Assembly (NCBI RefSeq): GCF_000266945.1
Contig: NC_018025.1
Span: forward strand, 3,724,001-3,788,000
Direction of reading: 5' to 3'
Origin: Desulfomonile tiedjei DSM 6799
GTDB taxonomy: Bacteria; Desulfobacterota; Desulfomonilia; Desulfomonilales; Desulfomonilaceae
DNA length: 64,000 nt
Shown: piece by piece, positions 18,066-25,719 of the stretch
Position numbering within the stretch: the first letter of the stretch is position 1
Layout: every line of letters starts with the position of its first letter
Notes under the pieces: model-generated
Told to the model about the DNA's origin: nothing
Databases searched by the model: none
The model's input: only the letters and a program-made list of their open reading frames with translations
Made by a program: the position numbers and the translations under genes

Positions 18066-19232
18066 ATGGCTCAGGATGTGGAAGAGATCATCAAGATCGA
18101 CGATTTCTTGGATTATTGGGAACCGGAGCTTGATTTCGACAAGACTCAGGCAGTCGATGAACTGAACAATGCTCTGCTTGAAGCGTCGCTGGATGGAGAC
18201 ACAGAGGTAGTGGAGTTACTTCTAGCATCAGGGGCCGAAATCCATCACGCCAACGAAACCGGTGACACTGCGGCAATTCTGGCTGCTTTTGAGGGCAACA
18301 CTTCGGTCCTGGAACGGCTCCTGGATAAAGGGGCCCGCATTGACGCCAAGAATGGGTATGCAAATACTGCACTCCTCAGGTCCGCTTACAAAGGACACCT
18401 GCCCACAGTGACTATGCTCCTTGACCGGGGAGCGGACATTTCCAGTCGCAATACCTACGGAAATACAGCCCTGATAGAGGCGGCCATCGGCGGTCACGCA
18501 GAGGTTGTAAAACATCTCCTGGACCGCGGCTCGAGAATTGATGAGAAAGATTTTCGAGGCAGTACTGCTCTCGTTGCAGCAGCAGGTTGCGGCAGTACGG
18601 AAGTCACCAGAGTGCTGCTGACCCGAGGAGCTGATGAAAACGCGCGGAACAGGTCCGGGAACAGCCCACTCACGGTAGCTGCAAGAGGCGGTTACAAGAA
18701 GATCGTCGAGCTGCTTCTGGATTCGGGTGCAGAAATAGAAGCGCGTGACAGCCGCGGCAATACGGCACTCATGGTGGCGGCGCGTTCGGGGTACCGGGAT
18801 ACTGTGGAATGTCTCATTGCTGCCGGAGCGGACGTGAACGCGAGAGACTCTTTCGGGGGGTCGCCGCTCGTTCGAGCCGCCAGTAAGGGGAATGCGGACG
18901 TGGTGCGTGTTCTCCTCAAAGCAGGAGCCAATATAAATACTGTGGACACCACCACCGGATCGACTGCGTTGATAAAAGCATGCAAGAAGGGTGATGTACC
19001 GACTGCGAGGGTCCTTCTCGAGCGCGGTGCCGATCTCGACTTACCGGATAGGCAAGGGAATACAGCCCTCATGGTGGCAGTGTACCGCGACCATTATGAA
19101 ATCGCGCGACTCCTGATTGCTCTGGGTGCAGATCCGGGACGTAAGAACAAAGCCGGGAACGCTGCAAGGTCTTTCGCTCGATCCGGCAAGATGAGAGAAA
19201 TTCTCGATCAGGCTGTGGAACGAATGTATTAA
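18066..19232 (+). CDS. Ankyrin-repeat protein
   Basis: The 388-residue protein is built almost wholly of ankyrin repeats, about ten units of 33 residues from residue 40 on, each with the G-TALxxAAxxGxxxVVxxLLxxGA pattern. There is no signal peptide or catalytic domain. Ankyrin stacks bind partner proteins; in bacteria they may act inside the cell or as effectors. GGGAGG lies 7 nt before the ATG. It follows the two-component cluster after a 274-bp gap, so a link in function is not shown. The repeats differ enough in DNA sequence that recent expansion is unlikely. Confidence 0.85.
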   Translation: MAQDVEEIIKIDDFLDYWEPELDFDKTQAVDELNNALLEASLDGDTEVVELLLASGAEIHHANETGDTAAILAAFEGNTSVLERLLDKGARIDAKNGYANTALLRSAYKGHLPTVTMLLDRGADISSRNTYGNTALIEAAIGGHAEVVKHLLDRGSRIDEKDFRGSTALVAAAGCGSTEVTRVLLTRGADENARNRSGNSPLTVAARGGYKKIVELLLDSGAEIEARDSRGNTALMVAARSGYRDTVECLIAAGADVNARDSFGGSPLVRAASKGNADVVRVLLKAGANINTVDTTTGSTALIKACKKGDVPTARVLLERGADLDLPDRQGNTALMVAVYRDHYEIARLLIALGADPGRKNKAGNAARSFARSGKMREILDQAVERMY

Positions 19233-19249
19233 TAAGAACTACGATTATG

Positions 19250-19307
19250 AGTAACTGCCAAAATTAGTGTCCGATTGAAGATAAGAGTATTGGTGCCGGG
19301 CCTCCGT
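19250..19307 (+). repeat. Family-1 repeat, 3'-truncated copy
   Basis: The left part of a family-1 repeat (GCCAAAATTAGTG ... GGTGCCGGGCCTCCGT) is cut in the loop of its first hairpin, where the TIR fragment at 19308 begins. Confidence 0.6.
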
Positions 19308-19330
19308 AGACTGTCTCAAAAGTCCGAAAG
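19308..19330 (+). mobile_element. Fragment of the loop-inserting element (left end only)
   Basis: AGACTGTCTCAAAAGTC is the left end of the element found whole at 19366, followed by a few related bases and then unrelated sequence. No right end is found before the reverse family-1 copy, so this is a deleted insertion, again placed in a hairpin loop (CTCCGT). Confidence 0.5.
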
Positions 19331-19346
19331 CGCCAATACAAGATAC

Positions 19347-19650
19347 TGGTGGGGTCCGGCGTCCCGAGGCTGTCTCAAAAGTCGAAATTTATCCCAGATC
19401 GTGGCACGAAATTTTCATCATCTTCACGGCCTGATTGTAGGGGCGTCCCTCGTGGGTGCCCGGTAGTGACCGGCCTCCGTGCCGGTCATTGCAGGAGGGC
19501 AGGCACGAGACCTGCCCCTACAAGGATGATGAATCGTGGCACGATTTTTTGTGGATTCATGATTTTGAGACACTTTCTCCCGCCGGTCTATTCTATCGAT
19601 ATTATTTATCATATTGAAGATGTGCCGGCACGGAGGCCGGCACCCACCAA
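19347..19650 (-). repeat. Family-1 repeat, reverse copy split by element A
   Basis: Joining 19347-19365 to 19582-19650 restores a family-1 repeat in reverse orientation: the ACCGGC-type hairpin, the AT-rich spacer, then GTGCCGGC / GCCGGCAC. Element A is inserted in the loop of the first hairpin. Confidence 0.7.
19366..19577 (-). mobile_element. Loop-inserting MITE-like element, copy A
   Basis: This 212-bp non-coding element has ends GAGGCTGTCTCAAAA and TTTTGAGACACTTTC. It is flanked by TCCC at 19362-19365 and 19578-19581, a 4-bp target duplication lying in the loop of the host hairpin. Internal hairpins include two ATCGTGGCACGAT-type palindromes and a GACCGGC/GCCGGTC stem. Orientation is opposite to copies B and D. 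Confidence 0.8.
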
Positions 19651-19734
19651 TGCAGCGATTCCGCGTTTCGCGGGACAATCGGCCCGATCGCGGGCACAGA
19701 CTCGCCATCGGGGGATCTGATGCCATTTTGCATT

Positions 19735-19860
19735 CAAGATACTAACTGCACTGACCTGGCTCCGCAGGTCAGTGGCACCCCTGTACCAGGCCTAGTGTCA
19801 ATCTTGGGTGCCACGGACCTGCCCTGTAGGTCCGTGTTGCCGCCTCAATGAGAACTATCT
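19735..19860. repeat. Hairpin-rich intergenic repeats
   Basis: Two stems are visible, CTGACCTG/CAGGTCAG and ACGGACCT/AGGTCCGT, of the type also used at 10283. The rest of the gap to 19979 shows only a short copy of the TCGCTCGCAATGACAAG repeat near 19905. No gene is seen. Confidence 0.5.
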
Positions 19861-19979
19861 TGACTGCAAGACCGTATTAACCCTTCTGGTCTGGAGATTG
19901 CCATCGCTCGCAATGACAAGTGTGAGGTTTGCTCGATGCTATGAAACGCAATTGAATCGAACTTGTAACGGATAAAAGG

Positions 19980-20990
19980 TCACGATATCAAGAGCTTTTC
20001 AATTGCGCATCGAGCAGCCCCGAGCATTGCGGCTTTATCGTTCAAAACCACGTACACGGGAATCCCGAGCAGAATACCGGCGAACCTTCCCTTATCCGTG
20101 AAAGATTTCATAAAGCCGCCATTTTCGAGTTGAGGCAAGAGATCCGGAAGAATGCCCCCGCCAAGGTACATGCCGCCCGTAGTCATCCCTGTGAGGGCCA
20201 GATTGCCGGCTGCCGCAGCAACAATGGAAATGAACATTTCCAGAGCTTCCCTGCACACGGGCTCTCCTTCTACCATGGCCGCCGAAGAGACGGCTCTGGG
20301 CGCTTCCATCAACTTGAAGCGTTCCGTCAGCCATTGTGGTTCTTCATGGTTTTTGGTTTCTACCAGCCACCGATATATCGTGAACAGTCCCGGCCCCGAA
20401 GCCAGTCGTTCAACGCTGACGTGATCGTGAGATCGTCTCAAATATTTCCACAGTTCAACCTGCTGTTCATTTAGCGGTGCAAAATCCACGTGACCGCCTT
20501 CGGAAGGCAATGGGATCAAAGTCCCGTTTGACGGCACCAGCAAAGAGATACCCAGGCCGGTTCCCGGCGCGACCAATCCCACAGTCCCGCCCTTTTGAGC
20601 AGGTACCAGATTGACGGGATATAATTCTTCGTCTTTCAGCAGCGGAATCGCGTATCCGGTGGCCACAAGATCATTGATCAAGGTAACTGAAGAAAAATTG
20701 AAGAATTGCTCGATTTCCTTGTCCACAACTTTCCACGGCAGGTTGGTGACTCTCGCAGTCCCTCGAATTATCGGGCCGGCTATCCCGAAACAGGCAGATG
20801 CTATGGGATAGGAATGGGTAACGAGAAAATCGGCGATCAATTCGTTGAGGCCAAGGACCCCACTATTCAGATAAGACTCCGACACAAGCACTCGGGGGCG
20901 TTCTTCACCGATTTCAAAGACTCCCAAATTGGTCTTGGTACCACCAATATCTCCCGCAAGCACAATTTCACGTTCTTCAGCCTGCTTCAT
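19980..20990 (-). CDS. glk: Glucokinase
   Basis: This 336-residue sugar kinase of the Glk family phosphorylates glucose with ATP in the cytoplasm. Motifs seen are the N-terminal phosphate-binding LAGDIGGTKTNLGVFE, FGIAGPI, TNLPWKV with the following LINDLVATGYAI (catalytic Asp in ND), APGTGLGISLL, and SEGGHVDFAP. MTTGGMYLGGGILPDLLPQL near the C-terminus is typical of bacterial glucokinases. I prefer ATG 20990 over GTG 20996 because GAGG then has workable spacing. No other sugar genes are adjacent. Confidence 0.92.
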   Translation of the reverse strand: MKQAEEREIVLAGDIGGTKTNLGVFEIGEERPRVLVSESYLNSGVLGLNELIADFLVTHSYPIASACFGIAGPIIRGTARVTNLPWKVVDKEIEQFFNFSSVTLINDLVATGYAIPLLKDEELYPVNLVPAQKGGTVGLVAPGTGLGISLLVPSNGTLIPLPSEGGHVDFAPLNEQQVELWKYLRRSHDHVSVERLASGPGLFTIYRWLVETKNHEEPQWLTERFKLMEAPRAVSSAAMVEGEPVCREALEMFISIVAAAAGNLALTGMTTGGMYLGGGILPDLLPQLENGGFMKSFTDKGRFAGILLGIPVYVVLNDKAAMLGAARCAIEKLLIS

Positions 20991-21017
20991 TGTCACCTCG
21001 ACGATTCCATGCTCGGC

Positions 21018-21644
21018 TCACGCGTGCGCAGTGATTCTATATACATATTTGACCCATTGGGAACCATAATGGTCCTGTGCGACTACCCTAAGAGGAAATC
21101 CGTGTTTCTTGGGCAATAGCACCCCGTTCACTTTGTATGCCAGAAAGACTTTCTCCTGCACTATGTCAGGCCAGTTGAATCTTTCCACTTTTTCATAATT
21201 ACCTTCAGGTCCGCGTATCGTCAGGTATTCAGTGCCGCCCTTCACTTCTGCCTGTTTCAATAATTCATTCAGAGAAAAACCAGTCCATATTCCATGATTG
21301 ACGAAAAACCCCGGGCACACCAGGAGCACTGCTTTTTCCAGGGGAGGCAGCTTGAGGACGTCCTCGAATTGAAGGCTGAGGGGTTTGCCGACATTCCCAT
21401 CCACAATGAGCTGCCAGGATTTCAGTTCGGCTTCATAGCTATCCAATCCCATGACTCCGAAATCCTCGAGTTTCGTGATCTCCAGGCTTGAAGCATCTAC
21501 TTCGGCAGGGTTCACGTTTACCAGATCTTTCCGATCGGTCCCCCTGGGAATCGGTTTTCGAGTCACCTGTGCCCACACGAAATCAACCGCACCGATTGTT
21601 ATTGCACTCAGTACTTGCAGCAGGAATCCGCGGCGTCCGAACAT
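21018..21644 (-). CDS. Molybdopterin oxidoreductase, sulfite oxidase-like domain
   Basis: This 208-residue protein consists of one sulfite oxidase-type Moco domain. GRRGFLLQVLSAITIGAVDFVWA at the start looks like a twin-arginine signal, so the protein is probably folded with cofactor and exported. LLVCPGFFVNHGIWTGFSLNELL contains the cysteine that binds molybdenum (VCxG-type loop), and KKHGFPLRVVAQDHYGSQWVKYV matches the cofactor-binding end. Relatives are YedY/MsrP and other SuoX-like oxidoreductases; the substrate is unknown. It lies 27 bp upstream of glk on the same strand. No heme partner is nearby. Confidence 0.83.
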   Translation of the reverse strand: MFGRRGFLLQVLSAITIGAVDFVWAQVTRKPIPRGTDRKDLVNVNPAEVDASSLEITKLEDFGVMGLDSYEAELKSWQLIVDGNVGKPLSLQFEDVLKLPPLEKAVLLVCPGFFVNHGIWTGFSLNELLKQAEVKGGTEYLTIRGPEGNYEKVERFNWPDIVQEKVFLAYKVNGVLLPKKHGFPLRVVAQDHYGSQWVKYVYRITAHA

Positions 21645-21854
21645 GGATTACACCAATGTGCTTTCATAGAGGGAATATTGAGAAACCTGCTATTCGCCGG
21701 TCCCGGCAAATATCTCCTTCGCTACGAACGGCACCGTCTGCTTCGCTTCGGAGACATGCCGGGACTGGATTTGCTCCCGCCGGTGGCGGGATTACTTCTT
21801 AGAACGCACAGCGGCATTACACCTCTTGTTGTGAGTCCCAGCACCATCACATTT

Positions 21855-23372
21855 TCATCTTCTGGACCACCTTAGCCACACGGTGAACAGCTTCTTGAGC
21901 AATGGCGTCAGGCGCGTTCTGTTGTACGCGTCTCCAACCTGTTTTATGGCCTCTGCATGGGTCGGATAGGGATGAATCACCGAGGACAGTGTCTTCAGAC
22001 CAACACCCGCAACCATTGCAGTTGTGATTTCGCTGATCATGTCTCCAGCCCGGGAACCCACGATGGTTGCGCCAAGAATTTTATCCGAGCCTTTCTTCAC
22101 GTGAACCTTTACGAATCCCTCATGGTCACCGTCCAACAGGGCTCTGTCCACGTCACCGAAGGAGCGAAGGAACGTTTCCACGGGAATCCCTTTTTCAGCG
22201 GCATCTCGTTCGTACATTCCCACATGTGCGATTTCCGGATCTGTGTACGTACACCAGGGAACCGTCAGAGCGCTCAATTTCCTGAAACCTGCAAACAGGG
22301 CGTTTTGAATGACTATTCTTGCCGCAGCGTCTGCCATATGCGTGAATTTGTATTTCATGCACACATCGCCCGCTGCATAGATTCTCGGATTTGACGTAGT
22401 CAGCCGGTCGTCTACGATGACTCCGGATTTGTCGTACCGAACTCCTGCCGCGGAGAGATTCAAGTCCTCGACATTGGGGATCCGGCCTGCGCCAACAAGT
22501 ATTTCATCTACGGACAACGAATCCGGCCCATCTGCAGTCTCGAAGTAGATTGTCTTTTTGCCGTTTTCACCTTCGACGCGGATGAGTCTTGCATTGAGGA
22601 TCAGGCGAATGCCTTCTTTGAGGAATTGCTGCTGCACGATTTCCGCTGCATCCGGATCTTCCCTGTCCAGGATGTGAGCATTCTTGTGAAGAACAAAAAC
22701 CTCGCAGCCCAGCCGGGCAAAGGCCTGCGAAAGCTCGCATCCGATGGGACCTCCACCTATGACCGCCAGCCGGTCAGGCTTTGCTGTCAACGAGAACACG
22801 GTTTCATTCGTCAAGTAACCTGCTTCGGCGAGTCCCGGAATGCCGGGATCTGCAGGTCGCGCGCCTGCGGCGATAACTGCTTTCGAGAATCGGAGGGTTT
22901 CGCCTTCCACGTCCAGGCTGTCTGTGCCCGTGAAACGAGCACTGCCGAGAAACACATCCACACCGAGATCCCTGAATCGCCACACTGAGTCATTGCGACT
23001 GATTCTTGCACGAATGGCCCGCATTCTTTCCATTACCGTCGGAAAGTCGGCGTTCGAAGTATCAGAGACTTCTATGCCGTACGACGACGCTTCTGCAAGC
23101 GCATGAGATATCCGAGATGATGCGATGATTCCCTTTGAGGGCACACATCCGAAATTCAGACAATCGCCCCCCATGAAAAGTCTTTCTACGAGAGCGACTT
23201 TAGCCCCCAGACCTGCCGCGCCTGCCGCGGTAACGAGCCCTGCAGTTCCCGCTCCGATCACCACGAGATTGTACCGCCCTGTGGGCTCGGGGTTTACCCA
23301 CTCCCGGGGATGCACATTTTTCATGAGCTCCTGGTTGTGGTCGTCATCGGGAGTAAGATAAACACCAGGCAT
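21855..23372 (-). CDS. FAD-dependent disulfide oxidoreductase (mercuric reductase/lipoamide dehydrogenase-like)
   Basis: This is a class I pyridine nucleotide-disulfide oxidoreductase. It has the FAD site LVVIGAGTAGLVTAAGAAGLG, the redox cysteine pair in GGDCLNFGCVPSKG, the NAD(P)H site VIGGGPIGCELSQAFARLG, the second FAD segment YAAGDVC, and the dimerisation domain ending HPYPTHAEAIKQVGD. It belongs to the unassigned mercuric-reductase-like branch with the lead-in DDDHNQELMKNVHPREW; no MerA-type cysteines occur at the C-terminus, so Hg(II) reduction is unlikely. The frame stays open up to 23597 but has no ribosome site there and abuts a family-1 repeat, so I start at ATG 23372 (about 505 residues); ATG 23405 is an alternative. 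Confidence 0.85.
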   Translation of the reverse strand: MPGVYLTPDDDHNQELMKNVHPREWVNPEPTGRYNLVVIGAGTAGLVTAAGAAGLGAKVALVERLFMGGDCLNFGCVPSKGIIASSRISHALAEASSYGIEVSDTSNADFPTVMERMRAIRARISRNDSVWRFRDLGVDVFLGSARFTGTDSLDVEGETLRFSKAVIAAGARPADPGIPGLAEAGYLTNETVFSLTAKPDRLAVIGGGPIGCELSQAFARLGCEVFVLHKNAHILDREDPDAAEIVQQQFLKEGIRLILNARLIRVEGENGKKTIYFETADGPDSLSVDEILVGAGRIPNVEDLNLSAAGVRYDKSGVIVDDRLTTSNPRIYAAGDVCMKYKFTHMADAAARIVIQNALFAGFRKLSALTVPWCTYTDPEIAHVGMYERDAAEKGIPVETFLRSFGDVDRALLDGDHEGFVKVHVKKGSDKILGATIVGSRAGDMISEITTAMVAGVGLKTLSSVIHPYPTHAEAIKQVGDAYNRTRLTPLLKKLFTVWLRWSRR

Positions 23373-23599
23373 CTGGACATTCCGTTCGTTCTGTTCAATT
23401 CGCATGCGGAGAAATAGCCCTTTCTCTGAAGAGTACCACCTTCTCCATTGGACAGGCGATCCGCAAAAAAAGATTGTTCCTGCAAAGACAAATTTGGAGA
23501 CAGCATCGTTGATCTCATTACGAGCCAGACGAAGTTGTTCCTCAGGTGCGTTTGCCGGAGATTTGTCTCGTGAGGCGCGGAAACGCTCGCTCTTCATTT

Positions 23600-23775
23600 T
23601 GTAGCGAATGTAGTGTCCGGTTGAAGATTAAGGATATTGGTAGGTGCCGTGCCTCCGTGCCGGCACATATTCAATATAATCAATGACATCTATAGAATGG
23701 ACCGGCAGGGACGCCGGTCCCTACTAGTATCATGGTTTGGAGCATGGGATAAACGTCAGAATTTGTGGCAATCGC
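23600..23775 (+). repeat. Family-1 repeat, intact copy
   Basis: Same two-hairpin unit as at 5942, in the same orientation: GTGCCGTGCCTCCGTGCCGG hairpin, AT-rich spacer, then GGACCGGC / GCCGGTCC around AGGGAC. The outer flanks also match the other copies (GTGTCCGGTTGAAG; GGGATAAACGTC). Confidence 0.75.
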
Positions 23776-23864
23776 CATAACCCTTATTCGGATTGCGGGA
23801 TTTTAACGTCAGAGGACCGGAAATGAAAAGAGAAGATTTCTCCCTGCCCAACGTAACTCAACGG

Positions 23865-24182
23865 TTATTGGATCTTGTCTTTGATAAGAGAAAGCAAAAA
23901 TTGATGGGTGAGTCTCTTGTCTGGTTTTCTGTAAATTTCCCTGCGATGGCCGACTTCCACGACCAGCACGACAAGAAGATCATCTTCTACAGCGTAGATT
24001 ATACGATAATCTCCGACTCGGACACGGTAAAGGTTGTCTGAGCCAGTCAACTTGACGGCTCCTGCCGGACGAGGATTTTCTGCGAGTGAGTTAACCTGAG
24101 AAATTATCCGGTCTTGCACGTCAGCAGACAGACGTTTGAAGCTTCGCTCGGCGCGAGATACGAAGAGAATTCTATAAGCCAT
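23865..24182 (-). CDS. RelE/ParE-family toxin
   Basis: This 105-residue mRNA-interferase-type toxin reads MAYRILFVSRAERSFKRLSA, then LAENPRPAGAVKLTGSDNLYRVRVGDYRIIYAVEDDLLVVLVVEVGHRREIYRK, the RelE fold with the conserved RVRVGDYRIIY and the C-terminal HRREIY. RelE toxins cleave mRNA on the ribosome; ParE members poison gyrase. Its start overlaps the end of the antitoxin gene by 11 bp, the usual arrangement. An upstream in-frame ATG at 24203 is less likely because it lies deeper inside the antitoxin gene. Confidence 0.88.
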   Translation of the reverse strand: MAYRILFVSRAERSFKRLSADVQDRIISQVNSLAENPRPAGAVKLTGSDNLYRVRVGDYRIIYAVEDDLLVVLVVEVGHRREIYRKPDKRLTHQFLLSLIKDKIQ

Positions 24183-24441
24183 CGTCCTTGTGGTTCCGTC
24201 CAAGGTCTTTCAGGAGCTCCTCCCAAGGAATCAGTCTCTTGTCTTCGCTCGCTTCCTTTAAAGCTTCCAATGCGTCCAGCAAATCTAACTTATTTTCAAC
24301 ATCTTCCAAGAAATCCAAGTCTTCAAGGGATATTACGGCAATCTCCCGGTCGCCGACCTTCAATCGCACCCGCTCCCCTTCCTCGGCAACCCGAGATGCT
24401 ACCGAAGAGAGCGCTGAATCTTGTTCTACAATGAGTGGCAT
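24172..24441 (-). CDS. Phd/YefM-type antitoxin
   Basis: This 89-residue protein sits directly upstream of the RelE-type toxin. VRLKVGDREIAVISLEDLDFLEDVENKLDLLDALEALKEA matches the prevent-host-death/YefM pattern (R-L...G...A-V-S-EDLE-LE). The N-terminus should bind operator DNA and the acidic C-terminus the toxin. Confidence 0.82.
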   Translation of the reverse strand: MPLIVEQDSALSSVASRVAEEGERVRLKVGDREIAVISLEDLDFLEDVENKLDLLDALEALKEASEDKRLIPWEELLKDLGRNHKDDGL

Positions 24442-24537
24442 GGTGTTCTCTCCTTCGAGGGCTTAGGTTATTCTACTGCATTTTCCGCCTCGTACGGCAA
24501 GTATCCTTGTTACATAAATTATTGTCTTTCCAGACTT

Positions 24538-24568
24538 GGGGAACCTTCCTTACAGAGAAGGGTTCCCC
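24538..24568. terminator. Stem-loop after the GrdB-like gene
   Basis: GGGGAACCTTC pairs with GAAGGGTTCCCC (one bulged G) around an 8-nt loop, 30 bp past the stop of the leftward selenoprotein gene. A T-run is lacking, so termination is inferred only from the stem strength and position. Confidence 0.45.
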
Positions 24569-24596
24569 GGAAATTCATTCCAATAGCTTCTCGGCA

Positions 24597-25469
24597 TTAG
24601 CCTCGTCGGGCTGCTCTGATTTCTTCCAGGTACATCTTGATCAAAGGGCTCATTTCGGGCGGCTGCCATTTAGCGTTTTTGGGCTCTTCGGGCCATGTAA
24701 ATTCAAGGTTTCGCAATTCTCCCGGGCGGCGTGCATTTTCCAGTACAGAAAGTGTTTCAAGAAGGACCTGTTCTTGTCCCGCTTTGTCACCCACCTGGCC
24801 CAGCAGTCTGCCGTAGGGGTATTCTATTGCAGCAGTTCGAGGAACCCCCATGATTCTGTGAAATTCCGGAGTTGGTGTGAGCACTATGGTGGAAAAGCCT
24901 TTTTCTTCCAGGAACCGTGCAGCCAATCCAACGGACTGGCAACAGAAGGGTCAAGCAGGGGTGAGTATAACTGCGTCCACTCCTTCCTCGCGCATCTTCA
25001 GGCTCATAGGTTCGATGGCTTCGGTCAAAAATTCAGTGCTCTGCCATTGAAATCCGTAGAAAGAATATGCAGTCGGAGCGAGTCGCCCTATTCTTCCTTC
25101 TTTCTCTAATTCGGCCATAATACCCAGCGGCAGGATGACATTGATATCCTGCAAGATATATCCGGTATTGATATGGAGATGATTGACCGTGATGTCTTGT
25201 TCTGTAGTGTTTCGCGGCAGATATCTGAAAGATCGGTCTCCCCAGGTGGGTTCCTGTTTTTCCCGTTCCATGTCAAAAGGCGGATCGATTTTGCTGCTTA
25301 TTCCCGCGCTGGTAATAAGGGTAAGCGTAGCTTCCTTCAAAGGCTTGGAGAGCGGAGTCCACGGGATTTCTCCCTGAAATTCGTTTTCGCCGGTGAAGGT
25401 GCGAATCCACGCGGCCAGACTTGGCGGCAGGAATCGAAATCCGTCCACGACTTTTCCGGATGGTTCCAT
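24597..25469 (-). CDS. GrdB-related selenoprotein (glycine/betaine/sarcosine/D-proline reductase selenoprotein B family)
   Basis: This is a second selenocysteine gene. Two reading segments of 172 and 117 codons are joined by an in-frame UGA at 24953-24951, giving GVDAVILTPAU then PFCCQSVGLAARFLEE, a UxxC redox motif where GrdB and PrdB carry selenocysteine. The upstream part PWTPLSKPLKEATLTLITSAG and the later EYPYGRLLGQVGD are typical of the stand-alone family in deltaproteobacteria. The total is 290 residues. In clostridial reductases GrdB binds substrate and makes a Se-carboxymethyl-type intermediate; no GrdA, GrdC or GrdE is nearby, so a different reductive role is likely. It is cytoplasmic, with no signal or membrane segment. 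Confidence 0.9.
24922..24940 (-). promoter_or_regulatory. SECIS-like stem-loop in the GrdB-like mRNA
   Basis: Ten nt after the UGA, GCCAGUC pairs with GAUUGGC (one G-U) around the loop CGUUG. The loop begins 17 nt after the UGA and has G in its second position, fitting bacterial SECIS rules. Confidence 0.75.
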
Positions 25470-25719
25470 AACGTGCTCCTTCTTGACAGAGATATGGAAA
25501 GCACCTCTCTATTCGCAGGGTTGCAAAGCCGACGCTTGCGAGAGGTTCATTGAATCCGAATGTACCGGGAATAATAATGTCGACCAGCACCAGAGTAAGA
25601 AGATATCTCAGACGATCCGAGAGGAGAACAATTTTTATCCGTGGAACGGCGAGATGTCTTCTAATGTCAACTCTGACCCGAGGAGCTCGCAGGCCCTTTC
25701 GACTAGACCGCGAATTATC

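Noticed and set aside
23793-24041. Rightward frame opposite the RelE toxin
   Set aside because: It is the antisense shadow of a well-supported toxin gene.
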